Below, one piece after another: positions 19,644 to 29,605 of a stretch of 64,000 nucleotides of DNA. The first letter of the stretch is position 1. Every line of letters begins with the position of its first letter. Origin of the DNA: Rivularia sp. MS3 (lineage in GTDB: Bacteria; Cyanobacteriota; Cyanobacteriia; Cyanobacteriales; Nostocaceae). The position numbers and the translations under genes were made by a program. The DNA is taken from the NCBI GenBank assembly GCA_019192545.1, contig JAHCMI010000031.1, positions 26,613 through 90,612 of the forward strand, read 5' to 3'. Under the pieces are notes generated by a model that saw only the letters and a list, made by a program, of their open reading frames with translations, made no database searches and was not told where the DNA came from.

Positions 19644-19920
19644 AAAATATCAAGTTTCAATTTAGTTAACAGATTATATTAGTTAAGTTGAACTATATTG
19701 GTTGGACTATATTTTTATCATAAAATACGATGGTTTAATATGCCAATTTTGTCAACAGCACGCCGAAGCTAGCCAAGAAACCTTATAGCCTAGAAAGGTG
19801 GGGTTTATATTATAGCTACATGTTAGGAGGGTGTAAGATAAAATACTTGTGCAAAATAGAGATGCTCCTATGAGATATGCTCAATAACTGAATAAGTTTA
19901 ATTATTAACTAAAAACTAAA

Positions 19921-21324
19921 ATGGCAAAATCTGAAAAAATAAATTACTCAAATCCTAGCGGTTTCCCCGAGTTTTTACCTGGTGAAAAGCGTTTAGAATC
20001 TTATTTAATGGATACTATCCGCAAAGTATATGAAAGCTACGGTTTTACGCCGATTGAAACTCCTGCTGTAGAACGTTTAGAGGTACTGCAAGCAAAGGGA
20101 AACCAAGGTGATAATATTATCTACGGCATTAGTCCGATTTTACCACCGAACAAACAAGCTGAAAAACAAGAATCCGGTAAAACTAAATCAGATGATAATA
20201 ATTCAGAAGCCAGAGCTTTAAAATTTGACCAAACCGTTCCTTTAGCTGCTTATATTGCCCGTAATTTAAATAATTTGACTTTTCCCTTTGCTCGCTATCA
20301 AATGGATGTGGTATTCCGTGGGGAAAGAGCAAAAGATGGACGTTTTAGGCAGTTTCGTCAGTGCGATATTGATGTGATTGCACGCAGAGAATTAAGTTTA
20401 CTTTACGATGCTCAAATGCCCGCGATTATTTCGGAGATATTTGCAGCTGTTAATATTGGCGATTTTTTAATTAGAATTAACAACCGCAAAGTTTTAACTG
20501 GTTTCTTTCAGTCGGTTGGTGTCGTTGAAGAAAAGATTAAAACATGTGTAGGGATAATTGATAATTTAGAGAAAATTGGCGAAGCTAAAGTCAAGAATGA
20601 GTTAGAAAAAGAAGGTATTTCGGCGGCACAAACCGATAAAATTATTGAATTTGTGAATATAAAAGGTTCGGTTGACGAGGTTTTGCATAAACTCAAGCAT
20701 CTTGCTGAAAACATGCCAGAAGCCGAACAATTTAAACTAGGTGTAGATGAGTTAGAAACAGTTATTTCCGGAGTTCGTGATTTAGGAGTTGATGCAAATC
20801 GTTACTGTATTGATTTATCAATTGCTCGTGGCTTAGATTATTATACCGGTACAGTTTACGAAACAACTTTATTAGGGCATGAAGCGTTAGGAAGTATTTG
20901 TTCTGGCGGTAGATATGAAGAGTTAGTAGGAACTTTTTTAGGTGAAAAGATGCCGGGAGTAGGCATTTCTATCGGTTTGACTCGATTGATGAGTCGATTA
21001 TTAAAAGCAGATATCTTAAAAGCTTTATCTGCTACACCGGCACAGGTAATGGTGGTTAATTTACAAGCTGATTTAATGCCGCTTTATTTAAAAGTCTCTC
21101 AACAATTGCGGCAAGCAGGAATCAACGTAATTACCAGTTTTGATAAACGCGGTTTGGGTAAGCAGTTTCAATCGGCAGACAAACAAGGAATCCAGTTTTG
21201 TGTAATTATCGGTGCTGATGAAGCTGCCGCACAGAAGTCTAGTTTGAAAGATTTGAAATCGGGAGAACAAATAGAAGTTGCGCTAGATAAATTAGCAGAA
21301 GAAATACAGCAGAGGTTGAGTTAG
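19921..21324 (+). CDS. hisS: Histidine--tRNA ligase
   Basis: A 467-residue class II aminoacyl-tRNA synthetase that charges tRNA-His in the cytoplasm. Motif 1 lies near residues 55-65 (ETPAVERLEVL), motif 2 around FRGERAKDGRFRQFRQCDID, the histidine-specific block is RGLDYYTGTVYE, and motif 3 is near GVGISIGLTRLM. A C-terminal anticodon-binding domain follows (VMVVNLQADLMPLYLKV). A polar insert of about 20 residues around 80-100 (KQAEKQESGKTKSDDNNSEA) is longer than in many bacterial enzymes but disrupts no motif. It stands alone, with the convergent carbonic anhydrase gene downstream. Confidence 0.95.
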   Translation: MAKSEKINYSNPSGFPEFLPGEKRLESYLMDTIRKVYESYGFTPIETPAVERLEVLQAKGNQGDNIIYGISPILPPNKQAEKQESGKTKSDDNNSEARALKFDQTVPLAAYIARNLNNLTFPFARYQMDVVFRGERAKDGRFRQFRQCDIDVIARRELSLLYDAQMPAIISEIFAAVNIGDFLIRINNRKVLTGFFQSVGVVEEKIKTCVGIIDNLEKIGEAKVKNELEKEGISAAQTDKIIEFVNIKGSVDEVLHKLKHLAENMPEAEQFKLGVDELETVISGVRDLGVDANRYCIDLSIARGLDYYTGTVYETTLLGHEALGSICSGGRYEELVGTFLGEKMPGVGISIGLTRLMSRLLKADILKALSATPAQVMVVNLQADLMPLYLKVSQQLRQAGINVITSFDKRGLGKQFQSADKQGIQFCVIIGADEAAAQKSSLKDLKSGEQIEVALDKLAEEIQQRLS

Positions 21325-21395
21325 GAATATTGTTCGTATTTGCGCCGTCTTCGCCAAATATTTGACATCCAAAGGCAAGCCGCTGTTCAACTTAG

Positions 21396-21456
21396 AACCC
21401 CGCAGAATTAATGTAGTTGAATACTATTACTTCGCCACATTAATGAAAGCGGGGTT
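21396..21456. repeat. Long inverted repeat between convergent genes
   Basis: AACCCCGC..AATTAATGT (from 21396) pairs with ACATTAAT..GCGGGGTT (to 21456), interrupted by a few bases. It lies between the ends of hisS and the carbonic anhydrase gene. It could serve as a two-way transcription stop. It also resembles the CCCCGC.AAATTAAT repeats near 5002 and 31465, so it may simply be a dispersed palindrome. Confidence 0.55.
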
Positions 21457-21523
21457 AACGATCGTAACTACGAACCTATCATATTTTTATGGCACAAAGT
21501 ACTAAAGCCTGGGAACGAAGAAT

Positions 21524-22303
21524 TTATTCTAATAAAAATCTTCGCTTAACTAATTGTACTGGTCTTGCATTCATTGGAAATATCTTGGCAAATTTCTCTA
21601 CTTGTCTTGAAGAAATTTCTACGGGTTCTTTTAACACAATCCAGTTTACGGTTTCCGAACAAGGTGGTGTAGTTAAAGAGCCGAAATAACGATAGTAATC
21701 TTGATTTTCTGGTAATAATTCCGCAGCATTAACACTTACATTAGATACATTTTTTTCTTTGCCTTTTTGTAACGGCATTGCTTGCCAAACTTTTTGTAAA
21801 GTTGGATTTGCTTTTGCTTCTTTTAGGAAAACACCAACTACAGCTAAAGCTCCTTTTTCATTCTTATGAACTAAATGCAATTCCATCGGTAAAGCTTCTC
21901 CGTTTACCTTATGTTCGCTAGGATGATGAAAATGAAATTGCAATAATTCATAAGTCTCACCATCAAGAGTTAAAGTGCTTCCCGGTTGGTAATTTACCTG
22001 GATGGTATGACCATTATTAATTATACGAAGAGGAGTCTGTTTATAATCAATTTTTAGTGCGGGTAAATCCGCGTCAACTGCGGACTCAAGATTAACCGGA
22101 GACTGAGTTTCACCTAACCGACAAACTTCAAAATCTGAAGAAATATTCCCCCAATTTTCAGGCCCTTCTTTGCCAATATAGCCCCAATTAGTTTTACTGT
22201 TATCTTTAGTCGCTGAGGTTAAAGAACCACAGCCAAACAGAGAACTTGTTGCTACCCCGGCAGTGGCAATTAAACCCTTTTTTAGTAACCGTCTTCTATC
22301 CAT
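21524..22303 (-). CDS. ecaA: Alpha-class carbonic anhydrase
   Basis: A 259-residue exported zinc enzyme that interconverts CO2 and bicarbonate. The three zinc ligands are visible: His124 and His126 in QFHFHHPSEH, and His143 in ELHLVH. TTPPCSE and VNWIVL complete the alpha-CA pattern, and two cysteines (Cys61 and that of TPPCSE) can form the usual disulfide. The N-terminus MDRRRLLKKGLI resembles a twin-arginine signal, followed by a possible lipobox SLFGC (Cys25), suggesting a periplasmic or membrane-anchored enzyme like EcaA of Anabaena and Synechococcus. It is convergent with hisS. The symbol rests on family resemblance. Confidence 0.9.
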   Translation of the reverse strand: MDRRRLLKKGLIATAGVATSSLFGCGSLTSATKDNSKTNWGYIGKEGPENWGNISSDFEVCRLGETQSPVNLESAVDADLPALKIDYKQTPLRIINNGHTIQVNYQPGSTLTLDGETYELLQFHFHHPSEHKVNGEALPMELHLVHKNEKGALAVVGVFLKEAKANPTLQKVWQAMPLQKGKEKNVSNVSVNAAELLPENQDYYRYFGSLTTPPCSETVNWIVLKEPVEISSRQVEKFAKIFPMNARPVQLVKRRFLLE

Positions 22304-22690
22304 AATTCTTTGTTACAACAAATTCAAATATTCCATAACTTTCACGGCTTAGATACTAAAAAAATTAGTTTGTCAAGTATCCAGAACATTATATGTTATA
22401 GGAATTGGATTGTCATATTTATTTAATATTCATAGATTCTTATTATTATTTTCTTATGGATTTTTTGTTGTTCTTTATTAACTTTTTAAGTTTGAGGGTT
22501 TTGTAATTCTGCTTACCAGAATTATTATCTGAATACAAAATATTTCGCTAAATGATAAAAATTTGTTACAAATAGATTTTTAATTAAGTATAAATATCAA
22601 AAAAATTAGACAAGATTTTCAACGCTACAAGATAAATTTTTCATGAGAATTGTTAAACCTTGAATTAACAATTACTAATTGCTCATTCCA
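22304..22690. other. 387-bp AT-rich spacer
   Basis: Promoter-side spacer of the carbonic anhydrase gene. I see no gene and no assignable regulatory motif. Confidence 0.4.
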
Positions 22691-23155
22691 TTAATTATTT
22701 TCAACATTCGATTGATTTAGTTCTTGATATTTAGCTGCTGCTAATTCGTAAGCTGATAAATACTCTTTACCGCCTAACATTACTTCACCATAATATTCGT
22801 AAGGAGCATCACCATAAATTGGTAATGGATCGTCTTCTGGATAATCTTCTTTTGATTCTTCAATTATTCTTTTTAACTTTTTGACAGTAAAAGTTTGTGC
22901 CGTAAAATACCACATTTGCTCGGGTTTCTTGGTCAAATGCGGTAAATTAGGATCTACTATTCGCGAATCTATTTCTATCCAAGCATGTTCGAGAAGCTGA
23001 TAGGACTTGCGTTTAATAACCAAAAAACCTTGAGCGTAAACACCACCTTCACTAGCCAATACCGCTTCATAGGCATTGTCAAACGGCTTTTTCGCTTTAC
23101 TTCCGATTTGAGTTGCAATTTCTAGCGAAGCAGCTTCATCGAGTAACTTATCCAT
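22691..23155 (-). CDS. Hypothetical protein with transglutaminase-like HAW/DP motif
   Basis: A 154-residue acidic protein that I cannot assign to a named family. The start is taken at ATG 23155; a TTG seven codons upstream is less likely. The segment GFLVIKRKSYQLLEHAWIEI followed by SRIVDPNLPHL resembles the strand-His-Trp-strand-Asp-Pro pattern of transglutaminase/papain-like folds, where His and Asp are catalytic. The catalytic Cys of such enzymes is not visible at the expected upstream helix, so an enzyme role is doubtful. The C-terminal half (EYYGEVMLGGKEYLSAYELA) is unfamiliar. It lies between the carbonic anhydrase and STAND ATPase genes, in the same direction but with long spacers. Confidence 0.55.
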   Translation of the reverse strand: MDKLLDEAASLEIATQIGSKAKKPFDNAYEAVLASEGGVYAQGFLVIKRKSYQLLEHAWIEIDSRIVDPNLPHLTKKPEQMWYFTAQTFTVKKLKRIIEESKEDYPEDDPLPIYGDAPYEYYGEVMLGGKEYLSAYELAAAKYQELNQSNVENN

Positions 23156-23446
23156 CGGTAGTAAGGATAAAAGCAAAAACTACAGTTTATAGTTTACAGT
23201 TTACAGTCACCAGTTACCAGCTATCAGTGTAAAGAGAAAGGGATTATTATCGGTAATCTTTTAAAGGTAAAGGTAATCAATTTATCAAGACTTACGCAAC
23301 TGTGACATACTTCTCGGTGCAGTGCAGCCGCACCATCAGTAAGACATGACACTATGCCAGCGAGAACCTAATTACTATCTTCTGTGGGATAGGCATCCCA
23401 AAGTCTACATATACAATACAATTTCAAAGCATAATAGCTTAACTGT

Positions 23447-26395
23447 TCACTCCCAAGCAAATCCAATAGCAGCTACTGCTAATAGAGTAAATATTCCTAA
23501 AGCAATAAGCGTACTAAATAATACTTTTCGGTAAATGCGATTGAGTTTGTCTTCGCTGAGTTTTCTTTGGCTTCTTTCTTTTTTTAATTCTGCTATTAGT
23601 TCGTTAATTTTTGGTTTCTGCTGTTTCTGAATAAAAGCTGCTAAATAATCGTGAACTAACTGATATCTATCGGCTGGACTTTCAGGTATTAATACAACAA
23701 TTCCAGCTTCAACAAAAATCCGTAATACTAAATCTAGCTGATTAGTTTCTTTGCTTAATTCTTCTAAAGACAGAGCGCGTAAGTCTGTTTCTAATTCCGA
23801 ACGAGTTTTTAAGGGGCGCGTACCTTTTTCATCTGTTAGTAAATATAAGATTAATTCTGCAACTTGACGATTTATATCGCCGCAATCTTCTACTACTTCT
23901 TGCATGTAGCGTTTTACTAGTTCTTGTTTTGGCCCTCGATTTTCATATTCAATTAATGTCGTAATATTTTCGGTTTGTAGCTGCGCTCCGACTACTTGTA
24001 GTTCAATCGGACGTACTTCTCCATATTTTGCCGATAAATCTTGCACTAACTGCTCTATAAAACTAGCTTCTAAATGAAAATTAGAATGTTTTGTCAAGCG
24101 TTCAATTAAAGATTTTGCGTCAGATGATGCAAAATTATCCAACTTATATAGAATATTTTTACTCAAAATATCGTTGTTAATTATATTCATACTCGGTAAG
24201 CGATTGCATTCTAATAAATAATGCAGGTAATCTTCCCTTAAAGATAAAATAACTTTGACGCTTAAAATATTTAAGCAATCTCCCATGAATTCAAAAAACT
24301 GTTTTCGTTTTGTGGCTGAATCGTAAACAAAGAAAAATTCTTCAAATTGGTCAAAGATTAATACTATTCGTAAATTACGCCATTCACTTTGTCGCAATAA
24401 ATCTAAAATCTGCTCTGGAGACTCGGGAATCAAAAATGGAAACTGATAATTGTTTTTAACCATTTTTTCTTCTATTCCGAATTGAATGCCTTTGGTATTT
24501 AAAGCTTGAACTAATAATTTTCCAAGCTCGTATATCCAGTTAGTATAAGTTCTAACTTTTACCGGTACTATTTCTTGCAAACCGATAGAACTATGCTTTA
24601 ATGCCGGTACTAATCCAGCTTGTACCAACGAACTTTTACCTACACCTGAATATCCATGAATAACTATCATTTTACAGTCCGGACGCGCAATCTTTTCTAC
24701 TAATCTTTCCACATCTTTTCCTCTTCCCGATGCGCTCATTTCTGGTGCAACTGTTTCTAATACAGATGCTGCTTGTATGGAAGAAGTATGTAAAGTTTCT
24801 ACAATTAATTTGGCTTGCCTTTGGGGTTGAATGATTCCCGCTCCTATAAATGCTCTAAAACCGTATTGTTGCTCGATAGAACGCTGTTCTAATTTGACAA
24901 GAAATGCTTCTAAATAACGATACTGTTCCCAATATACTTCTCGTAAAGCTTGTAAAATCCGAATATATTGATGTGGATTATCTAAAGAACCAATATCCCG
25001 AGCCATTTGTAAATGTTTAACGGCTCGCGGCTTTTGATCTAAATACCTTTCTGCTATTGCTAACAATAGTAAATATAAAGCTCGATGTTGCAATTGTCCT
25101 GAAGGTGCTTTCGCGATATTATGTAATGCTTGATAAGCATATTGTTTTGTTCTCGCAAATTGGTTTTGGCTGGATGCAACTTCTGCTAAAAAGCCGTAAG
25201 CTTGTGCTACTCTTAGTGGATTTCCATACAAGTGTTGCAAATCTAAAGACTGTTGAGCAATTTTTTTTAATTCACTCCAATCTTCTAAACGTTGTAAAAC
25301 TTCACCTAATGGATTGATAAATTTTGCAACTAAATTAGGACGATTTGCTCTGACAAAAATATTAATGCTCTGCTGAAAGTATTTTTTAGCTTTTTGTAAA
25401 AATATTACTGACTTTAAACGATATCTTTGAGCTTGTTGGAAATAGCATAATCCGATATAAAACAAAATTACTCCCATGCGAAATTTTGAATTAGGTAAGA
25501 GGGGGGGAGCCGACAGGATAGGAGGTGAAAGAGGAGTATTAGAAGAATAGATTTTTGGTTTTTTGATAGATAGCTGATTGGTATCAATTGAACTTTGCCA
25601 ATAAGATAGACTTTGATGATAATATTTCAAAGCTTGCTCTATTTGGTTAGTTAAATAAGCATCTTGCCCTAAAACAAACTCTACGCTAGCTTTAAGTACT
25701 GGTTCTAATTCATATCCCCTACCCTGTAAATCTTGCAGCGCAGTAATCACCTCTCGGCGACGCAGATATCCCATTTGCCAACCCAAACAATAAGCATCTG
25801 CTGCTAATGCGGTCGCAAATAATGCATCGGTATCTTCCTTTAATGTTGCGGTTAACTCGTCGGTGGCGATCGCAAATTCTGTAGTAGTTGCCCAACTCTC
25901 GAAATCGCTAGCAGAGCGCACTAGTTGAGGTAAAACATCATCCGTTACCCACAAGACTACGGGAAAGTGAAATCGCTTGCGAAATTCCTCCCGCACTTGA
26001 TTGGTAGCGCTCAGCATTTGTTTTAAATTATCCACCGTCTCTAAGTAAAAAACCATTAAAGCATCAGTTGGATTATCCTTAACTTCCTCAGCAATCATTC
26101 CATACAGACTTTTATCAGTACGCTTCAAATTCACAATCCGCACATCAATATCTGTCAGTTGCCGCAACCCTTTTACCAAACGCGATCGCAACCTTAAATA
26201 ATTGCAGCGAGCCAAAATTAACTTAAATTCTCCCACCGAAGCTTCTAAAGACCAAGCAAGTTCTTCTAAACCCTCTTCATTTGAAGAATGGGGAAGGATG
26301 GGGGAGGGGGAAGAGAGGGAAGAAGGAGGAGAGGGGGTAGAAATATCTAATTTATCTACTTGTAATTTTTTACTGTCTTCTAACTCTTCACTCAT
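23447..26395 (-). CDS. STAND-type TPR ATPase with C-terminal membrane helix
   Basis: A 982-residue protein. A low-complexity Ser/Pro N-terminus (1-40) leads to a P-loop-less domain (about 45-235, FPVVLWVTDDVLPQLVRSAS), helical repeats of TPR type (about 240-540), then a STAND NTPase with Walker A GYSGVGKSSL (about 583-592), Walker B IVLIFDQFEEFFF (about 680-692) and a winged-helix-like segment with a C-terminal DYLAAFI. It ends with a single membrane helix (about 958-980) directly before the stop. Related cyanobacterial STAND proteins often continue after this helix into WD40 or other repeats, so this copy may be shortened. It lies 81 bp downstream of the P-loop ATPase gene, probably in one operon. 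The architecture fits signal-regulated or immunity-type ATPases; the role is unknown. Confidence 0.75.
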   Translation of the reverse strand: MSEELEDSKKLQVDKLDISTPSPPSSLSSPSPILPHSSNEEGLEELAWSLEASVGEFKLILARCNYLRLRSRLVKGLRQLTDIDVRIVNLKRTDKSLYGMIAEEVKDNPTDALMVFYLETVDNLKQMLSATNQVREEFRKRFHFPVVLWVTDDVLPQLVRSASDFESWATTTEFAIATDELTATLKEDTDALFATALAADAYCLGWQMGYLRRREVITALQDLQGRGYELEPVLKASVEFVLGQDAYLTNQIEQALKYYHQSLSYWQSSIDTNQLSIKKPKIYSSNTPLSPPILSAPPLLPNSKFRMGVILFYIGLCYFQQAQRYRLKSVIFLQKAKKYFQQSINIFVRANRPNLVAKFINPLGEVLQRLEDWSELKKIAQQSLDLQHLYGNPLRVAQAYGFLAEVASSQNQFARTKQYAYQALHNIAKAPSGQLQHRALYLLLLAIAERYLDQKPRAVKHLQMARDIGSLDNPHQYIRILQALREVYWEQYRYLEAFLVKLEQRSIEQQYGFRAFIGAGIIQPQRQAKLIVETLHTSSIQAASVLETVAPEMSASGRGKDVERLVEKIARPDCKMIVIHGYSGVGKSSLVQAGLVPALKHSSIGLQEIVPVKVRTYTNWIYELGKLLVQALNTKGIQFGIEEKMVKNNYQFPFLIPESPEQILDLLRQSEWRNLRIVLIFDQFEEFFFVYDSATKRKQFFEFMGDCLNILSVKVILSLREDYLHYLLECNRLPSMNIINNDILSKNILYKLDNFASSDAKSLIERLTKHSNFHLEASFIEQLVQDLSAKYGEVRPIELQVVGAQLQTENITTLIEYENRGPKQELVKRYMQEVVEDCGDINRQVAELILYLLTDEKGTRPLKTRSELETDLRALSLEELSKETNQLDLVLRIFVEAGIVVLIPESPADRYQLVHDYLAAFIQKQQKPKINELIAELKKERSQRKLSEDKLNRIYRKVLFSTLIALGIFTLLAVAAIGFAWE

Positions 26396-26476
26396 AACTC
26401 TTAACTCCTAACTATTATTCACCAATTACCCATGCCCAATACCCATTCACGCAGGGCGTGAGGAGGTATGCCAATT

Positions 26477-27832
26477 TCATTCTTTTAACTCACTGGCTTC
26501 TGCCAAAATTGGGTTGATATCAAACCATGATTCTCCACCAGCATCGCGATATTCAAACACCAAACGACTGTGAACTAATGCTTGATATTCCAAATCTCCC
26601 CTTACCTTTTTCCGCTTCTTCACCTGACGCAACAATTCCCACTCATCATCAGAGATTTGCATTGTCATTTCATTGCGACGATAGCGAATCAAAGCTTCTA
26701 AAGTTTCACGAGACAAAGGCAGTTTTCTTTCCTTCTGAATCCAGTTATTCAATAACCGCAATAAATCTCGTACATGTCCCCCACTTACCTGACACAGTCG
26801 ATCTAAACTTTTAGCATCATCAAAAACTTCAGGAATTTTATTCAGGCGCTGTTGTGGATTCAAATCTGGGAAAGCCCGCGCTAAAACCATTTGTCTTAAC
26901 AACACCATTCCCGGCTGAAAAATATTTCCATTCGGTAATTGCACTGATACCATTGGTAACACTTTCGGGTCTTCGGGAAATCTTTGAGTTAAATTTCCAT
27001 AATCATTAGAGAATTTTAGTGCCAAAGGCATTGTATAAACAACATGACACTGTAACTTAGTTAGATACTCGCTCTGGTCGATAAATAGATACTCTTGCTG
27101 GGGTCTTCCCCAAGACTTGGCGCGAGAATCTACCCGATCTAAATTATCTACAATTACTACTAATCCTTTTTTACCCTGTTGTTTTAATGCCTCCACAGCA
27201 GGCTGGAGTAATTCAGAATTAATAGCTTCTAATAACTTAGTCTTTTGAGGCCCTAAATATTGATTCAGCCTGCCTCTTAAAGTCGCATCATCTTTTGTTT
27301 TCGCAGTTATTTCCCCAATCCCAAAAGCTAGAGAAAACTTATCGGAATCCGAACTTACACCAATATCACCAATACCCGGAAGCTTGGCTTTCATTCCTAC
27401 AACTTCAGCATTTAAAACCCGCCAAGCTCCCTGTAACAATTCTTTGAGCAAACTCGGTTCACCCAAACTCATATCATCCAGACTCTGACTAACGCGACGA
27501 GCGACACTAAGCAAAAAGTCACCAATGTCAACATCAGCCATTTCCATATCTTCACTAGACTCGAAATAAACTACATAAAATCCTTCTCCCTCTAACTCCG
27601 TTTTTAAACGCAATAGTTCTGTAGACTTGCCACAACCAATATGTCCCGTAAATAAAACGCAAGTTGGTTCCTCCGGCGAGAAAAATGTAATATTATCCCG
27701 TAACTCCTGAATAATTTTGCCACCTCTGACAGAAGAAAAATCAATATAATACTTTTCATCCTCGGCATTATTAATAACCAGAGTTTTACTAGGATTTGTA
27801 GCTTGGAAAAACTTTCGTAAATCTATCGTCAT
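26477..27832 (-). CDS. P-loop ATPase partner of a STAND protein
   Basis: A 451-residue soluble ATPase and the first gene of a two-gene operon with the STAND protein. Walker A is FTGHIGCGKSTEL (about 60-72), Walker B LVVIVDNLDRVD (about 224-235), and an arginine/sensor region lies around SGGHVRDLLRLL. This resembles the AAA/KAP-like ATPase fold seen in bacterial NTPases of unknown function. The N-terminus TIDLRKFFQATNPSKTLVI and a C-terminal winged-helix-like part (QISDDEWELLRQVKKRK, ending SWFDINPILAEA) suggest protein-protein or nucleic-acid contacts. There is no membrane segment. Function unknown; the pairing with the STAND ATPase is the main clue. Confidence 0.75.
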   Translation of the reverse strand: MTIDLRKFFQATNPSKTLVINNAEDEKYYIDFSSVRGGKIIQELRDNITFFSPEEPTCVLFTGHIGCGKSTELLRLKTELEGEGFYVVYFESSEDMEMADVDIGDFLLSVARRVSQSLDDMSLGEPSLLKELLQGAWRVLNAEVVGMKAKLPGIGDIGVSSDSDKFSLAFGIGEITAKTKDDATLRGRLNQYLGPQKTKLLEAINSELLQPAVEALKQQGKKGLVVIVDNLDRVDSRAKSWGRPQQEYLFIDQSEYLTKLQCHVVYTMPLALKFSNDYGNLTQRFPEDPKVLPMVSVQLPNGNIFQPGMVLLRQMVLARAFPDLNPQQRLNKIPEVFDDAKSLDRLCQVSGGHVRDLLRLLNNWIQKERKLPLSRETLEALIRYRRNEMTMQISDDEWELLRQVKKRKKVRGDLEYQALVHSRLVFEYRDAGGESWFDINPILAEASELKE

Positions 27833-28124
27833 AGTCCAAAACCCGTATCTATTAACTCATGAACCTTTGACCTTTAACCTTGAACCTTTAAACTTTGCGT
27901 AGCGCTATAATACTTAGTTAGTCAGTAATAAACATCAAACTTATACAATGGTATAGTCCAGTTTAACGAAGTGTTAAGTGATAAAATATACTTTTTATAA
28001 ATAACTTATGACTAGATTACAATTTGGGAATTAGGAATTGGGAATTGAGAATTGGGCATGGGGCATTGGTAATTGAGAAGTCACGAAAAACAATAAGAAA
28101 GCAACGCTCCCACCACAAATGCTT

Positions 28125-28270
28125 TAACTCCTAACTCTTAACTCCTAACTCTTAACTCCTAACTCCTAACTCTTAACTCTTAACTCCTAACTCCTAACTC
28201 CTAACTCCTAACTCCTAACTACTTTCTCCTTGCCACTCGCTACTCACTACTCACTACTCGCTACTCGCTC
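28125..28270. repeat. Short tandem repeats: CTAACTC heptamers and ACTCRCT heptamers
   Basis: From 28125 to 28220, about 13 consecutive 7-bp units of CTCCTAA/CTCTTAA type follow one another. They are followed at 28234-28270 by a second run of ACTCGCT/ACTCACT units. These are classic heptamer short tandem repeats of heterocystous cyanobacteria. They fill the spacer upstream of chlI. Confidence 0.85.
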
Positions 28271-28351
28271 CTCCTCCCCCTCTATCCCCTAATTCCTTAA
28301 TATGGCAAAATAAAAACGGTAATAAGTGAAATATATAAAGGTAATTTATCA

Positions 28352-29473
28352 GTGAGTCCTACTAATCAAAAGACTTCTACAGCACGGCGTGTGGTATTTC
28401 CTTTTACCGCCATTGTGGGTCAGGAAGAAATGAAGCTGGCTCTAATTCTAAATGTAATCGACCCCAAAGTTGGCGGTGTAATGATAATGGGAGATCGGGG
28501 AACCGGAAAATCAACCACTATCCGAGCGCTTGCTGACTTACTTCCAGAGGTTCCGGTGGTTAGGGATGACCCCTTCAACTCTCATCCCAGCGATCCCGAT
28601 GTTATGGGTGATGAAGCCCGTCAAAAACTGGAACAAGGTGAAGAAATTGCTGTAGAACAAATGAAGGTGCCAATGGTAGATTTACCTTTGGGAGCTACAG
28701 AAGACCGAGTTTGTGGCACCATCGATATTGAAAAGGCCTTGTCAGAAGGTGTTAAAGCTTTTGAACCGGGACTTTTAGCTAAAGCTAACCGAGGCATTCT
28801 TTATGTTGATGAAGTCAACTTATTAGATGACCATTTAGTTGACGTATTGCTAGATTCAGCCGCTAGCGGTTGGAACACCGTCGAACGTGAAGGAATTTCG
28901 ATTCGCCACCCAGCCCGTTTTGTTTTAGTTGGTTCGGGAAATCCAGAAGAAGGGGAATTACGGCCCCAGCTACTTGATAGATTTGGAATGCACGCCGAAA
29001 TTCGTACCGTTAGAGAACCAGCTTTAAGAGTACAAATTGTGGAACAAAGGTCTGAATTTGACCAAAATTCTCCAGAATTTTTAGAAAAATATCAGCAGCA
29101 GCAGCAAGAATTGCAACAGCGCATCGTTAAAGCTCAGGAACTTTTACCTTCAGTTAATATAGAATACGACTACCGGGTAAAAATTTCCGAAGTATGTTCC
29201 GAGTTAGACGTAGACGGATTGCGGGGTGATATCGTTACGAACCGCGCTGCTAAAGCCTTGACTGCATTTGAAGGACGTAACGAAGTGACTGTAGACGACA
29301 TTCGCCGTGTTATTGCTTTGTGTTTGCGTCACCGACTGCGGAAGGACCCCTTAGAATCAATCGATACCGGCTACAAAGTAGAGAAAACCTTTTCCCGCGT
29401 CTTCGGTGTAGAGCTTCCAGAAGACACAGCCAACGTTAACGGAACTGGGGAGAAAGTTGGAGCTAGAGGTTAA
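28352..29473 (+). CDS. chlI: Magnesium chelatase ATPase subunit I
   Basis: A 373-residue AAA+ subunit of Mg-protoporphyrin IX chelatase, the first committed step of chlorophyll synthesis, acting with ChlD and ChlH. Walker [10 protein letters not shown] (47-55), Walker [11 protein letters not shown], sensor [22 protein letters not shown] and the insert typical of the family are intact, and the length fits. The start is a GTG at 28352; the next in-frame ATG lies inside the conserved region. The first visible ribosome-like AAAGG is about 12 bp upstream. No chlD or chlH gene is adjacent. A small membrane protein gene follows on the same strand. Confidence 0.95.
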   Translation: MSPTNQKTSTARRVVFPFTAIVGQEEMKLALILNVIDPKVGGVMIMGDRGTGKSTTIRALADLLPEVPVVRDDPFNSHPSDPDVMGDEARQKLEQGEEIAVEQMKVPMVDLPLGATEDRVCGTIDIEKALSEGVKAFEPGLLAKANRGILYVDEVNLLDDHLVDVLLDSAASGWNTVEREGISIRHPARFVLVGSGNPEEGELRPQLLDRFGMHAEIRTVREPALRVQIVEQRSEFDQNSPEFLEKYQQQQQELQQRIVKAQELLPSVNIEYDYRVKISEVCSELDVDGLRGDIVTNRAAKALTAFEGRNEVTVDDIRRVIALCLRHRLRKDPLESIDTGYKVEKTFSRVFGVELPEDTANVNGTGEKVGARG

Positions 29474-29605
29474 AGGTTAAGTTAAAGGTTAGGAGTTAGG
29501 AGTTAAGAATTAAAAGTTAGGAGTGAAGAATTATGCAAGCGAAGTGTTAACTGTTTCTCAATGCCCATGCCCAGTGTCCCATGCCCAATGCCCTATTTCC
29601 CTATT

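Noticed and set aside
28125..28270. Possible CRISPR array
   Set aside because: Units are 7 bp without spacers; these are short tandem repeats.
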